DNA of 64,000 bases from Massilia yuzhufengensis (GTDB lineage: Bacteria; Pseudomonadota; Gammaproteobacteria; Burkholderiales; Burkholderiaceae_D): contig NZ_FOLD01000003.1 of the NCBI RefSeq assembly GCF_900112225.1, positions 186,001-250,000 on the forward strand, given 5' to 3'. Under the pieces are notes generated by a model. The model ran no database searches, was not told where the DNA came from, and worked only from the letters and a program-made list of their open reading frames with translations. The translations under genes were made by a program, and so were the position numbers. Of this stretch, positions 1 through 7,659 are shown piece by piece. Each line of letters opens with the position of its first letter. Position 1 is the first letter of the stretch.

Positions 1-1210
1 AGCCGGCCAGCGTGCCTTCCAGGCTGGCCAGCAGGCGGTCGGTGATGCTGGCGTCGAAGCTCTTGCGCGGGCCGGTTTCCAGCGGGCGCCACGACACGTC
101 GAGCGGCTCGCCAGTCAGGCCCGGGAAGGCCGGCACCACACCGTTGCCGGGATAGTAGCGGCTGTCGGCGGTCATGATCACGCCGATGCCCGACAGCGGG
201 GGCGGCGCCACCTGCGAAGTATTGGTGCTGCGGCCGTGGACGAATTCCAGGCTGCCGATGTGGCTGCCGAACTTCTTGTTGAGCTTGGCCATGGCGCTGA
301 ATTGGCGCGTCCTGGGGATGTTGTCGACGAAACGCGTGTAGTCGAAGGCGCACAGCGGGTCGTCCGGCAGGGGCACGGAGGCGGGCGGCTGGCAGGCCGG
401 GTAGAGCGGGTTGCCGCTCACGCCCAGGTCGGAAAAGAAGTTGGCGGGGAAGGTCGTGCCGCTGACCTCGAACATGCCGCGCTCCGGGCGGATGCCGGTC
501 TGCGAGAAGCTGCGCTCGGTGGCGCGCAGCGGGCTTTGCTGGTGCCAGTCGAGCACGCCCCACAGGCTGAGGCCATCGCGTTCGAGCTCGCCCCAGCCGC
601 CCGACAGGTTCAGGCGCTGCTCGTTGCCGCCGCCATTGGCCCAGGGCTCGTAGCCTTCGAAGGTGATGGCGGCGCCCTGCACCGAGCGCTTGGTGATGAA
701 GTTGATCACGCCGCCGATGGCGTCGGTGCCGTAGATGGCCGAGGCGCCGTCGCGCAGCACCTCGACCCGCTCGAGCGCGGCGATCGGGATGATGTTGAGG
801 TCGACCGAATCGGCAAAATACGGGTGGTTGGCGAGCCGCCGCCCGTTGAGCAGGACCAGGGTCTTGTCGCCGCCCAGGCCGCGCAGGTCGGCCGTGGAGC
901 GCCCGCCGGTGCCCGCGCCCACCGCCGAGGCGCCCACTTCCGAACTCTGGTTCATCGGGATGGCGTTGAGCACTTCCTGGGCCGTGGCCAGGCCCTGCTT
1001 GGCGAAGTCGGCGGCGCGCATGGTGGTGATCGGCAGCGAGGTTTGCGCCGCCAGGCGGCGGATCGACGAGCCCGTGATTTCCACGCGCTGCATCGGCGCC
1101 GTGGCCGGCAAGGGCGGCGGCGCATCCTGGGCCAGCAGGGGGGAGGCGGCCAGTACGAGGCCGCCGGCGAACAGCCGGCGCAGGCTTGCCGCCAGGGTAG
1201 TGTGGTTCAT
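1..1210 (-). CDS. TonB-dependent outer-membrane receptor, C-terminal part outside window
   Basis: About 403 N-terminal residues are visible; the barrel and stop lie beyond base 1. A signal peptide (roughly residues 1-28, ending Ala-Gln) is followed by the motif VEITGSSIRR at residues 43-52 and a plug domain with LRGLGGDKTLVLLNGRR and VEVLRDGASAIYG. These are typical of the large TonB-dependent receptors of Xanthomonas and Massilia, which move scarce substrates across the outer membrane using TonB energy. The start is the ATG at 1208-1210, the only one giving a complete signal peptide. It lies 56 bp downstream of another receptor gene on the same strand, so the two are probably co-transcribed. 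Substrate unknown. Confidence 0.9.
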   Translation of the reverse strand, partial: MNHTTLAASLRRLFAGGLVLAASPLLAQDAPPPLPATAPMQRVEITGSSIRRLAAQTSLPITTMRAADFAKQGLATAQEVLNAIPMNQSSEVGASAVGAGTGGRSTADLRGLGGDKTLVLLNGRRLANHPYFADSVDLNIIPIAALERVEVLRDGASAIYGTDAIGGVINFITKRSVQGAAITFEGYEPWANGGGNEQRLNLSGGWGELERDGLSLWGVLDWHQQSPLRATERSFSQTGIRPERGMFEVSGTTFPANFFSDLGVSGNPLYPACQPPASVPLPDDPLCAFDYTRFVDNIPRTRQFSAMAKLNKKFGSHIGSLEFVHGRSTNTSQVAPPPLSGIGVIMTADSRYYPGNGVVPAFPGLTGEPLDVSWRPLETGPRKSFDASITDRLLASLEGTLAG

Positions 1211-1266
1211 GTCGGGATCCGTTGGTGGTTGGGGAGCGGGCGGGCCGCGCGGCCCGCCCCGGTGCC

Positions 1267-4143
1267 TCAGAAGGTGTAGCGCGCCCCCAGGGTGAAGAAG
1301 CGCCCGACCGCGCCGGCGTAGTCGAGCGGGTTGTACGCTACCGCGCCGTAGGTGAGCGGATCGAGCGGCGCGATCTTGTCGAACACGTTCTGGATCGAGC
1401 CGAACACTTCCCAGCGCGGCTGCGGCTTCCAGCGGAACACCAGGTCGACCGTCGTGAACGAGGTCAGCTTGCAGTCGGTCGGCGCGTCGTTGCCGTTGGC
1501 GAAGTGCGTGGCGCAGCCGTCCGGGTCGTCCTTGAACGCCGTGTTGTCGATCTTGCCGCGGTATTGCAGGTTGGCGGTCAGGCGGAAGTCGGGGCGTTCC
1601 CAGCTGGCGGACAGGTTGGCGCGGTTGTCCGGCGTGCCCACGCAGTTGGTCACGTCGCAGTTGCCGTGGGTGCCCGCGAAGTCGCGCGAACTGCCATCCT
1701 GCTCGGTGCGCAGCCACTTGAGCAGGTGGGTCCACTTGGCGTTGAACACCAGGTTGCCCAGGTTGTTGGGCAGCGCGAGGCTTTGGCGGGCGTCGAGGTC
1801 GACGCCGCGCACCCTGGTCTGGGCCGAGTTGACGTAGCTGGCCAGCACCGCCGTGATGGCGCCGGGGTCGCCCGGGATGCCGGCTTGCGCCGTGCTGGGG
1901 TCGCGCGCCACGCGCCCGGCCAGGATGGCGGCATCGACCTGTTCCTGGTTGATCTCGTTCTTGCGCTTGATCTCCCAGAAGTCGAGCGAGACGCTGGTGC
2001 GCGGCAGCGGGTCCCAGATCACGCCCACGTTGAAGCTCTTGGAGCGCTCGGGGGACAGGTCCGGGTTGGGCGAGGTGATGAGGGCAATGCTGGCCGGGTT
2101 GCAGGCCGTCGTCACGCCAAGGGCGCAGCGCAGCGGGTCTTCGGCGGTGGAGAAGGCGGCCAGGCCGCCTTCTCCGTTCTCGGCTGCGCTGGGGGCGCGA
2201 AAGCCCTTGGCCCAGGTAGCACGCAGCGCCAGCTGGCGCACCGGCGTCCACTTGACGCCCAGTTTCGGGGTGTAGGCATCGCCCACGTCGGTGAAATGGT
2301 CCCAGCGCATGGCGCCGGTCACTTCGAGGCCGGGCAGCACCGGCGCCAGCACCTCGCCGTAGGCCGCGAACACGTTGCGCTGGCCTTCATAGGCCGAATA
2401 GCCCAGGCCGATGATGTTGCCGCGTTCGGTGCCGGTGGTGGGTTCGAGTTCGGTCGATTCGTGGCGGAACTCGGCGCCCACCGCCACGCCAAGGGCGCCG
2501 CCCGCCAGCTTGCCGAACTCGCGGGTGGCGCGCAGGTCGACCTGTGCGATTTCGGTACGGGCGTCGTTCGTGATTTGCGGCGACAGCGCGGCATACACCG
2601 CCGCGGAATTCAGGCCCGCGTTCTCGCCGATGCGCCACAGGGTGCCGGCCGGCAGGGCGCGGTAGCCCGGGTTGCCGGCAAGGGCGGCCGCCACGTTGGT
2701 GGCGCTGGGATTGAGCATGGCGAACACCGCGTCGCGCTGGAGGTAGCCGGTGCGATCGTTGGTGACCTTGTTGCGCGAATAGAGCAGCGAGCTGTCCCAG
2801 TCCCAGCCGGCGCTGGTGCCGCGCGCGCCCACCAGCGCGCGCACGAAGGTCGAATCGATGCTCGAGACGCGCGGCCCGGCGTCGGCGGCCAGGTAGCGCA
2901 GGCGCGCTTCACGCCCGAAGTAGGGGTTGTCGGGGTGGTCGGGACCGAAGGCCACTGCGGCGTTGCTGACCGGTCCGCCCGGGAAACCCTGGTTCGCGCT
3001 GATGGTCGACGGCGTGGTGCCCGATTCGCTCAGGCTGTTGTAGAAATTCAGTTCGGTGTAGGCCTCGATGTCCTTGGACAGCTTGAGGGTGCCGCGCCCG
3101 AACATCGACACGGTTTCCTGGTCGGGCTGGATCTGGCTGTACAGGAAGGGGGCGTCGATCAGGCAGCCGCCGCCCGGGTCGCCCTGGGGATGGTTGCTGA
3201 AGTTGCCGCAGGCCGCGCCGGGGAAGGTGCGGGTGAAGCCGGCCCCGGCCAGGTTGCCGCGGTTATAGTAGTCGAGCGTGTCCGGGTTGCGCACGTTGCC
3301 GTTGATGGCGCTGCCGGAGGCATTGTTGCCGGTGATGGCGCCGGTGCCGCCCAGCGCTTCCTGCGCGGAAAAGCCCCATTGCCGCAGGTCGCCCTTGCCG
3401 ACCCAGTCGCGGTTGCCGCGCTCGCGGTTCCAGATCTCGTCGGTCTTCTTGTACTCGAAGTTCAGCAGCAGGTTGAAGCGGTCGGCGTCGATATCGCCCT
3501 TGCCCCAGGTGAGCGCGAGGTTGTTCTGGCGGCCGTCGCCCGCTTCCCCGGTGCCCAGCATGCCGCGCACCGTGCTGCCCTGGAAGTCGCGCCGCAGGAT
3601 GATGTTGACCACGCCGGCAATCGCGTCGGAACCATAGATGGCCGAGGCGCCGTCCTTCAGGATCTCGACCCGTTCGACGGCATCGGTGGGGATGACGTTG
3701 AGGTCGGAGAACACCTTCTGGCCGTCGTCGGCCAGGCCATAGGGCGCCATGCGGCGGCCGTTGAGCAGCACCAGGGTGGAGGCCGTGCCCAGGCCGCGCA
3801 GCGAGATGCCCGAGGCGCCGGAGGCGAAGCCGCCGCCGAAGGTGGTCGGCACCGAGCCCGAGTTGTCGACCGCCAGCGTCTGCAGCAGTTCGGCGACCGT
3901 GGTCTTGCCCGAGCGCTCAATGTCGGCGCGGTTCACGGTCTGCACCGACGAGGCGGTTTCGGCCTGGGCGCGGCGGATGTTCGAGCCGGTGATTTCGACG
4001 CGGGCGACCGGCTTGGGCGCGACCTCCTGCGCCAGCAGGGCGGGGGGCGCCGCCAGCATCGTGAAGCCGGCCGATACGAGGCCAACGGCACCGCCGCCGG
4101 CGAAGATGCGCCGCAGGGCGCGCGAGAGCAGGGTTTCAGTCAT
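1267..4143 (-). CDS. TonB-dependent outer-membrane receptor
   Basis: A 958-residue protein. It has a signal peptide (about residues 1-39), VEITGSNIRR at residues 49-58, a plug domain with the segments LNGRRMAPYG and VEILKDGASAIYGSDAIAGV, then a long beta-barrel. It ends in aromatic Phe (ARYTF), the usual outer-membrane assembly signal. A longer frame starts at 4209, but the ATG at 4141-4143 is preceded by GGAG at a good distance and begins the signal peptide, so I chose it. The neighbour on the same strand is a second receptor. The barrel contains several Cys-containing loops. Substrate cannot be told from sequence. Confidence 0.92.
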   Translation of the reverse strand: MTETLLSRALRRIFAGGGAVGLVSAGFTMLAAPPALLAQEVAPKPVARVEITGSNIRRAQAETASSVQTVNRADIERSGKTTVAELLQTLAVDNSGSVPTTFGGGFASGASGISLRGLGTASTLVLLNGRRMAPYGLADDGQKVFSDLNVIPTDAVERVEILKDGASAIYGSDAIAGVVNIILRRDFQGSTVRGMLGTGEAGDGRQNNLALTWGKGDIDADRFNLLLNFEYKKTDEIWNRERGNRDWVGKGDLRQWGFSAQEALGGTGAITGNNASGSAINGNVRNPDTLDYYNRGNLAGAGFTRTFPGAACGNFSNHPQGDPGGGCLIDAPFLYSQIQPDQETVSMFGRGTLKLSKDIEAYTELNFYNSLSESGTTPSTISANQGFPGGPVSNAAVAFGPDHPDNPYFGREARLRYLAADAGPRVSSIDSTFVRALVGARGTSAGWDWDSSLLYSRNKVTNDRTGYLQRDAVFAMLNPSATNVAAALAGNPGYRALPAGTLWRIGENAGLNSAAVYAALSPQITNDARTEIAQVDLRATREFGKLAGGALGVAVGAEFRHESTELEPTTGTERGNIIGLGYSAYEGQRNVFAAYGEVLAPVLPGLEVTGAMRWDHFTDVGDAYTPKLGVKWTPVRQLALRATWAKGFRAPSAAENGEGGLAAFSTAEDPLRCALGVTTACNPASIALITSPNPDLSPERSKSFNVGVIWDPLPRTSVSLDFWEIKRKNEINQEQVDAAILAGRVARDPSTAQAGIPGDPGAITAVLASYVNSAQTRVRGVDLDARQSLALPNNLGNLVFNAKWTHLLKWLRTEQDGSSRDFAGTHGNCDVTNCVGTPDNRANLSASWERPDFRLTANLQYRGKIDNTAFKDDPDGCATHFANGNDAPTDCKLTSFTTVDLVFRWKPQPRWEVFGSIQNVFDKIAPLDPLTYGAVAYNPLDYAGAVGRFFTLGARYTF

Positions 4144-4408
4144 GTCCGGACTCCGGTGAATGGGTTTTCCCTCAGCCTCCGCCCGGTCGCTACTGTTGCG
4201 CTTAATCAAATGCCTGAGAGACCTTTCTTGGGAGAACGCAAGAGCAGGACGGTGGCGTCGGGGCTTGAAGCGACTTTTGCACCGATCAATGAACGGCGGC
4301 TGATCCAGCTCAAGGAGTGCGGAAAGGTGGGGAATTCGTGTGGGGTTCCTGCAACCGCTTGCCAGATCGCGCCGTCGTAATCAGCAGCGGCGCGGCCCGA
4401 CAAAAGCC

Positions 4409-4438
4409 TTGCCAAGCCTCGCACAATGGCGTTATAGT
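4409..4438 (+). promoter_or_regulatory. Sigma-70 promoter for the aro leader transcript
   Basis: TTGCCA at 4409-4414 and TATAGT at 4433-4438 are separated by 18 bp. Transcription would start near 4445, giving a leader of about 180 nt up to the terminator that precedes aroG. The rest of 4144-4408, between this promoter and the leftward receptor gene, shows no gene and no clear second promoter. Confidence 0.6.
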
Positions 4439-4489
4439 CAAGCGAACAAGGTCGCCCAGGACAGGCCTGTCGACTTCACCGGACATTCC

Positions 4490-4558
4490 ATGCGCAAGCA
4501 CGTTTTCTTTACCTGCTACTTTTACTTTAGCCATTCCAGCCCCTTGGCGGTGGAGTAG
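4490..4558 (+). CDS. Phe/Tyr-rich attenuator leader peptide
   Basis: A 22-codon frame, ATG 4490-4492 to TAG 4556-4558. Codons 6-13 contain four Phe (positions 6, 7, 11, 13) and two Tyr (10, 12), read from nt 4505-4528. It is preceded by a plausible promoter and followed 44 bp later by an intrinsic terminator just before the DAHP synthase gene. This is the architecture of pheA/trp-type leader peptides, where ribosome stalling at codons for the scarce amino acid decides termination. The ribosome-binding site is weak (CCGGA about 5 nt upstream). The leader role is inferred from composition and context. Confidence 0.8.
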   Translation: MRKHVFFTCYFYFSHSSPLAVE

Positions 4559-4611
4559 CGGCAGGTTCACGCGACATCAGAACAGTCCGACGCAATCCAG
4601 ACAAACCGCCA
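4545..4611 (+). promoter_or_regulatory. Predicted antiterminator pairing of the aroG attenuator
   Basis: TGGCGGT at 4545-4551, inside the last codons of the leader peptide, is perfectly complementary to ACCGCCA at 4605-4611, the 5' arm of the terminator stem. A ribosome that reaches the stop codon at 4556-4558 would cover the first segment, so the terminator can form. A ribosome stalled at the Phe/Tyr codons (4505-4528) would leave it free to sequester the terminator arm. This is a geometric inference from the sequence. Confidence 0.65.
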
Positions 4612-4628
4612 GCGATGGCGGTTTTTTT
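4603..4628 (+). terminator. Intrinsic terminator (attenuator) upstream of aroG
   Basis: AAACCGCCA (4603-4611), loop GCGA, TGGCGGTTT (4616-4624) form a perfect 9-bp stem running into seven T (4622-4628). It lies between the leader peptide and the aroG start at 4663, so full transcription of aroG needs readthrough. Confidence 0.85.
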
Positions 4629-4662
4629 ATTTCCAGACCCAGCCCACCACACGGAGTACAGC

Positions 4663-5721
4663 ATGCCTCGCACCGACGACTTACGCATCCGCGAAATGAA
4701 GGAACTGACCCCGCCCGCGCACCTGATCCGCGAGTTCCCGGTCACCCCGGCGGCCGAGCAGACCGCCGCCGCCGCGCGCGTGGCGCTGCACCGCATCCTG
4801 CACGGCCAGGACGACCGCGTGATGGTGGTGGTGGGCCCGTGCTCGATCCACGACCCCAAGGCCGCGCTCGAATACGCGCGCCGCCTGGCGCCGCTGCGCC
4901 AGCGCTTCGCCGGCGAACTGGAAATCGTGATGCGCGTGTACTTCGAGAAGCCGCGCACCACGGTGGGCTGGAAGGGCATGATCAACGACCCCTACATGGA
5001 CAACAGCTTCCGCATCAACGACGGCCTGCGCATGGCGCGCGAGCTGCTGCGCGACATCAATGAGCTGGGCCTGCCGGCCGGCACCGAGTTCCTCGACGTG
5101 ATCAGCCCGCAGTACATCGCCGACCTGATCAGCTGGGGCGCGATCGGGGCCCGCACCACCGAGTCGCAGGTGCACCGCGAGCTGGCCTCCGGCCTGTCCT
5201 GTCCGGTCGGCTTCAAGAACGGCACTGACGGCAATATCAAGATCGCCGCCGACGCCATCAAGGCCGCTTCGCAGCCGCACCACTTCCTGTCGGTGACCAA
5301 GGGCGGGCACTCGGCGATCGTGTCGACCGCCGGCAACGAGGATTGCCACATCATCCTGCGCGGCGGCAAGGCGCCCAACTACGACGCCGCCAGCGTGGAA
5401 GAAGCCTGCCGCCAGCTCGCCGCCAACGGCCTGGCCGGCCGCCTGATGATCGACGCCTCGCACGCCAACAGCAGCAAGAACCCGCAGAACCAGGTGCCGG
5501 TATGCGCCGACATCGCGCGCCAGATCGCGGCCGGCGACGACCGCATCGTGGGCGTGATGATCGAGTCGCACCTGGTGGGGGGAAGGCAGGACCTGGTGCC
5601 GGGCAAGGAACTGACCTACGGGCAGTCGGTGACGGATGGCTGCATCGACTGGGACACCAGCATCGGCGTGCTGGAAGGGCTGGCCGAGGCGGTGAAGCAG
5701 CGCAGGCTGCGGTCGGAGTAA
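4663..5721 (+). CDS. aroG: 3-deoxy-7-phosphoheptulonate (DAHP) synthase, class I
   Basis: A 352-residue enzyme that condenses phosphoenolpyruvate and erythrose 4-phosphate, the first step of the shikimate pathway to Phe, Tyr and Trp. It matches the AroG/AroF/AroH length. Visible landmarks are GPCSIHD at residues 58-64 (Cys60 corresponds to a metal ligand), RTTVGWKG at 98-105, the KNGTDG segment and a C-terminal DCIDW. The start ATG at 4663 follows a GGAG at a good spacing; a longer frame from 4615 would begin inside the attenuator hairpin. Control is probably by transcription attenuation through the leader at 4490-4628. Which isozyme (Phe- or Tyr-sensitive) cannot be decided here. The neighbouring gene is convergent, with 9 bp between the stops. 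Confidence 0.95.
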   Translation: MPRTDDLRIREMKELTPPAHLIREFPVTPAAEQTAAAARVALHRILHGQDDRVMVVVGPCSIHDPKAALEYARRLAPLRQRFAGELEIVMRVYFEKPRTTVGWKGMINDPYMDNSFRINDGLRMARELLRDINELGLPAGTEFLDVISPQYIADLISWGAIGARTTESQVHRELASGLSCPVGFKNGTDGNIKIAADAIKAASQPHHFLSVTKGGHSAIVSTAGNEDCHIILRGGKAPNYDAASVEEACRQLAANGLAGRLMIDASHANSSKNPQNQVPVCADIARQIAAGDDRIVGVMIESHLVGGRQDLVPGKELTYGQSVTDGCIDWDTSIGVLEGLAEAVKQRRLRSE

Positions 5722-5730
5722 GCCCCCGTT

Positions 5731-7437
5731 TCAGGACCCGTGCGGTACGGCCGTGGCGCCGGCGTCCGCTTCGTCGGCGGCGCGCACCACGCGGTCGCGG
5801 CCCTGGTGCTTGGCCTGGTACAGGGCCAGGTCGGCCGCGTGGACCAGCGCCTGCATGCTGCGCGCGTGCAGTGGGTAGGCGGCAACGCCGATCGACGCCG
5901 TAGCGTGGAGGCGGCGGCCGTCGTGCAGGATGTCGCCCGCCGCGATGGCCCGGCGCAGGGCGTCGGCGCGCTTGAGCGCGTCGTCGATCCCGCAGTTGGG
6001 CAGCAGCACCACCATTTCCTCGCCGCCCATGCGGCAAGCCACATCGCAGGAGCGCACGTTGTCGCGCAATACCTGCGCCACCTTGCGCAGGACGGCGTCG
6101 CCGCCTTCATGGCCATAGCTGTCGTTGATCCGCTTGAAATGGTCCAGGTCGAGCACCAGCAGCGACAAGGGCTCGCCGTTGCGGTCCGAACGCGCCAGCT
6201 CGCGCCTGAGCACCTCGTCCATGTAGCGCCGGTTGTAGAGCTGGGTCAGCGGGTCGATGACCGATTGCTGGCGCAGCGACACCCGCAGGCGCACGTTGCT
6301 CAGGGCCAGGCCAAGCTGTTCGGCGAGCTGGCCGATCCACGCGCGCTGGTCGTCCTTGCCCTCGCTCAGGCCGGCACCGGTGGCGCTCAGGCAGCCGATC
6401 ACGTCGCCCTGCGTCACCAGCGGCAGGCACAGGCGGTCTTCCCCGCCCGCGCCCGCATGGCGGCAGGCCAGTCCGCCGGATTGGCGCGTGACCAGGTGCG
6501 GGCTGCCGCGCCGCAGCGCCCAGCAGTCGCCGGCCTCGATCAGCTCGGGCTCGCCGGCGGCGCCGCCCCAGGAGGCCTTGCGCTCCAGCAGGTCGCGTGA
6601 ATTGTTGTAGAGGTAGAGGCTGCCTGACAGTCCCGGCAATAGCTGCGGCAGGTAGCTGGCGACCACGACGGCCGCCTCGTCGCTGGATTCGGACAACTCC
6701 AGGGAGTGCATCAGGTCGGCGCTGCGGAACAGCAGGGTGTTCTGCCGCGAGATGCGCTCGTTGGTCGACTGCGTTTCCTGCGCGGCCTGGTTGGCCCGGT
6801 GTTCGGCCAGGTCGCGCTGGCGCAATACCCGCGTGGCGGCGGTCAGCACGCCAGCCAGCACCAGGATATTGGTCAGGGTTGCCACCAGGCTGGCATTGGC
6901 GGCCGAGTTCGAGACCGACTGCAATCGCTCGCCCAGGTCCGCGCGGCGCGCGGCGTAGCGCTCGATCTCGCTGTCGATCAGCGTGCGCAAGGCATCCATC
7001 TGGGCCTTGCCGGTACCGCCGGCGATGAATGCGGCGGCCGGCGCCAGGCCCTGCCCGCGCCGCAGCTCGATCGCACGCGCCACCGTGAGCATCTTGGCCG
7101 CCGTGGCGCGCTCGATCGCCTCGAGGCGCGTCGTTTCTGCCGGGCCGGGCATTTCCTTGCGCAAGGCGTGCTGCACCACGGGGATACGATTGACGGCCGT
7201 GTGGTATGGGGCGAGGAAGCGCTCGTCCCCGGTCAGCACGAAACCGCGCTGCGCCGTTTCCGCATCGAGCAGCAGGTCCAGCAGGTTCAACTCGAGGCGC
7301 TCGATGTTCGAGGCATTGCTCAGCTCGGTAATTGCCACCGCAACTTGGCGTTTGACCAGCAGCGGCAGGATCGCCACCGTGAACATGACGAGGATGATCG
7401 CGCCGGCGGCGACCTTGATCTTGGTTTCGAATTTCAT
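5731..7437 (-). CDS. Membrane diguanylate cyclase with CHASE3, GAF and GGDEF domains
   Basis: A 568-residue predicted inner-membrane enzyme that makes cyclic di-GMP from two GTP. Transmembrane helices lie near residues 10-29 and 183-203. Between them is a CHASE3-like periplasmic domain with the hallmark RGFVLTGDE at 64-72. A GAF-like region (about 235-370) is followed by a GGDEF domain (about 400-560). The active-site loop is GGEEM at 471-475, Met replacing the usual Phe, with both acidic residues kept. An inhibitory RxxD (RSCD, 462-465) sits five residues before it, so product feedback is likely. No EAL or HD-GYP domain is present. Output target unknown. Confidence 0.92.
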   Translation of the reverse strand: MKFETKIKVAAGAIILVMFTVAILPLLVKRQVAVAITELSNASNIERLELNLLDLLLDAETAQRGFVLTGDERFLAPYHTAVNRIPVVQHALRKEMPGPAETTRLEAIERATAAKMLTVARAIELRRGQGLAPAAAFIAGGTGKAQMDALRTLIDSEIERYAARRADLGERLQSVSNSAANASLVATLTNILVLAGVLTAATRVLRQRDLAEHRANQAAQETQSTNERISRQNTLLFRSADLMHSLELSESSDEAAVVVASYLPQLLPGLSGSLYLYNNSRDLLERKASWGGAAGEPELIEAGDCWALRRGSPHLVTRQSGGLACRHAGAGGEDRLCLPLVTQGDVIGCLSATGAGLSEGKDDQRAWIGQLAEQLGLALSNVRLRVSLRQQSVIDPLTQLYNRRYMDEVLRRELARSDRNGEPLSLLVLDLDHFKRINDSYGHEGGDAVLRKVAQVLRDNVRSCDVACRMGGEEMVVLLPNCGIDDALKRADALRRAIAAGDILHDGRRLHATASIGVAAYPLHARSMQALVHAADLALYQAKHQGRDRVVRAADEADAGATAVPHGS

Positions 7438-7558
7438 GGTGCGAGGAGGGAGGCGTCGCGGTCGCGGTCCACGCCATCCGCAGGAATGGTTGACCGGCAG
7501 GGTAACACAGGAGCAGGACGGCTGCGTCCTCGCTGCGGGCAGCGCCGCGGCGGCCAGG

Positions 7559-7617
7559 AAAAACGGCGCCCCCGGTTGCCCGGGCGCGCCGTGTCGGCCA
7601 CGCAGCCGGGGGCGCCG
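7559..7617 (-). terminator. Intrinsic terminator of the third receptor gene
   Basis: CGGCGCCCCCGG (7564-7575) and CCGGGGGCGCCG (7606-7617) are perfect 12-base inverted repeats separated by 30 nt, which are themselves GC-rich. On the minus strand the stem runs directly into five T (7563-7559). It sits 43 bp beyond the stop of the receptor gene ending at 7660. Confidence 0.75.
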
Positions 7618-7659
7618 CCTCTCCCGGCCGGCGGCGCTCCCTGCTGCCTGGACCAGCCT

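Noticed and set aside
1222-4380. 1052-codon frame on the plus strand opposite a TonB receptor
   Set aside because: It is antisense to a well-supported receptor and consists of GC-biased Arg/Ala/Gly/His-rich sequence with no domain; the same happens opposite many genes here.
4681-5571. Minus-strand frame opposite aroG
   Set aside because: Low-complexity antisense shadow of a clear DAHP synthase.
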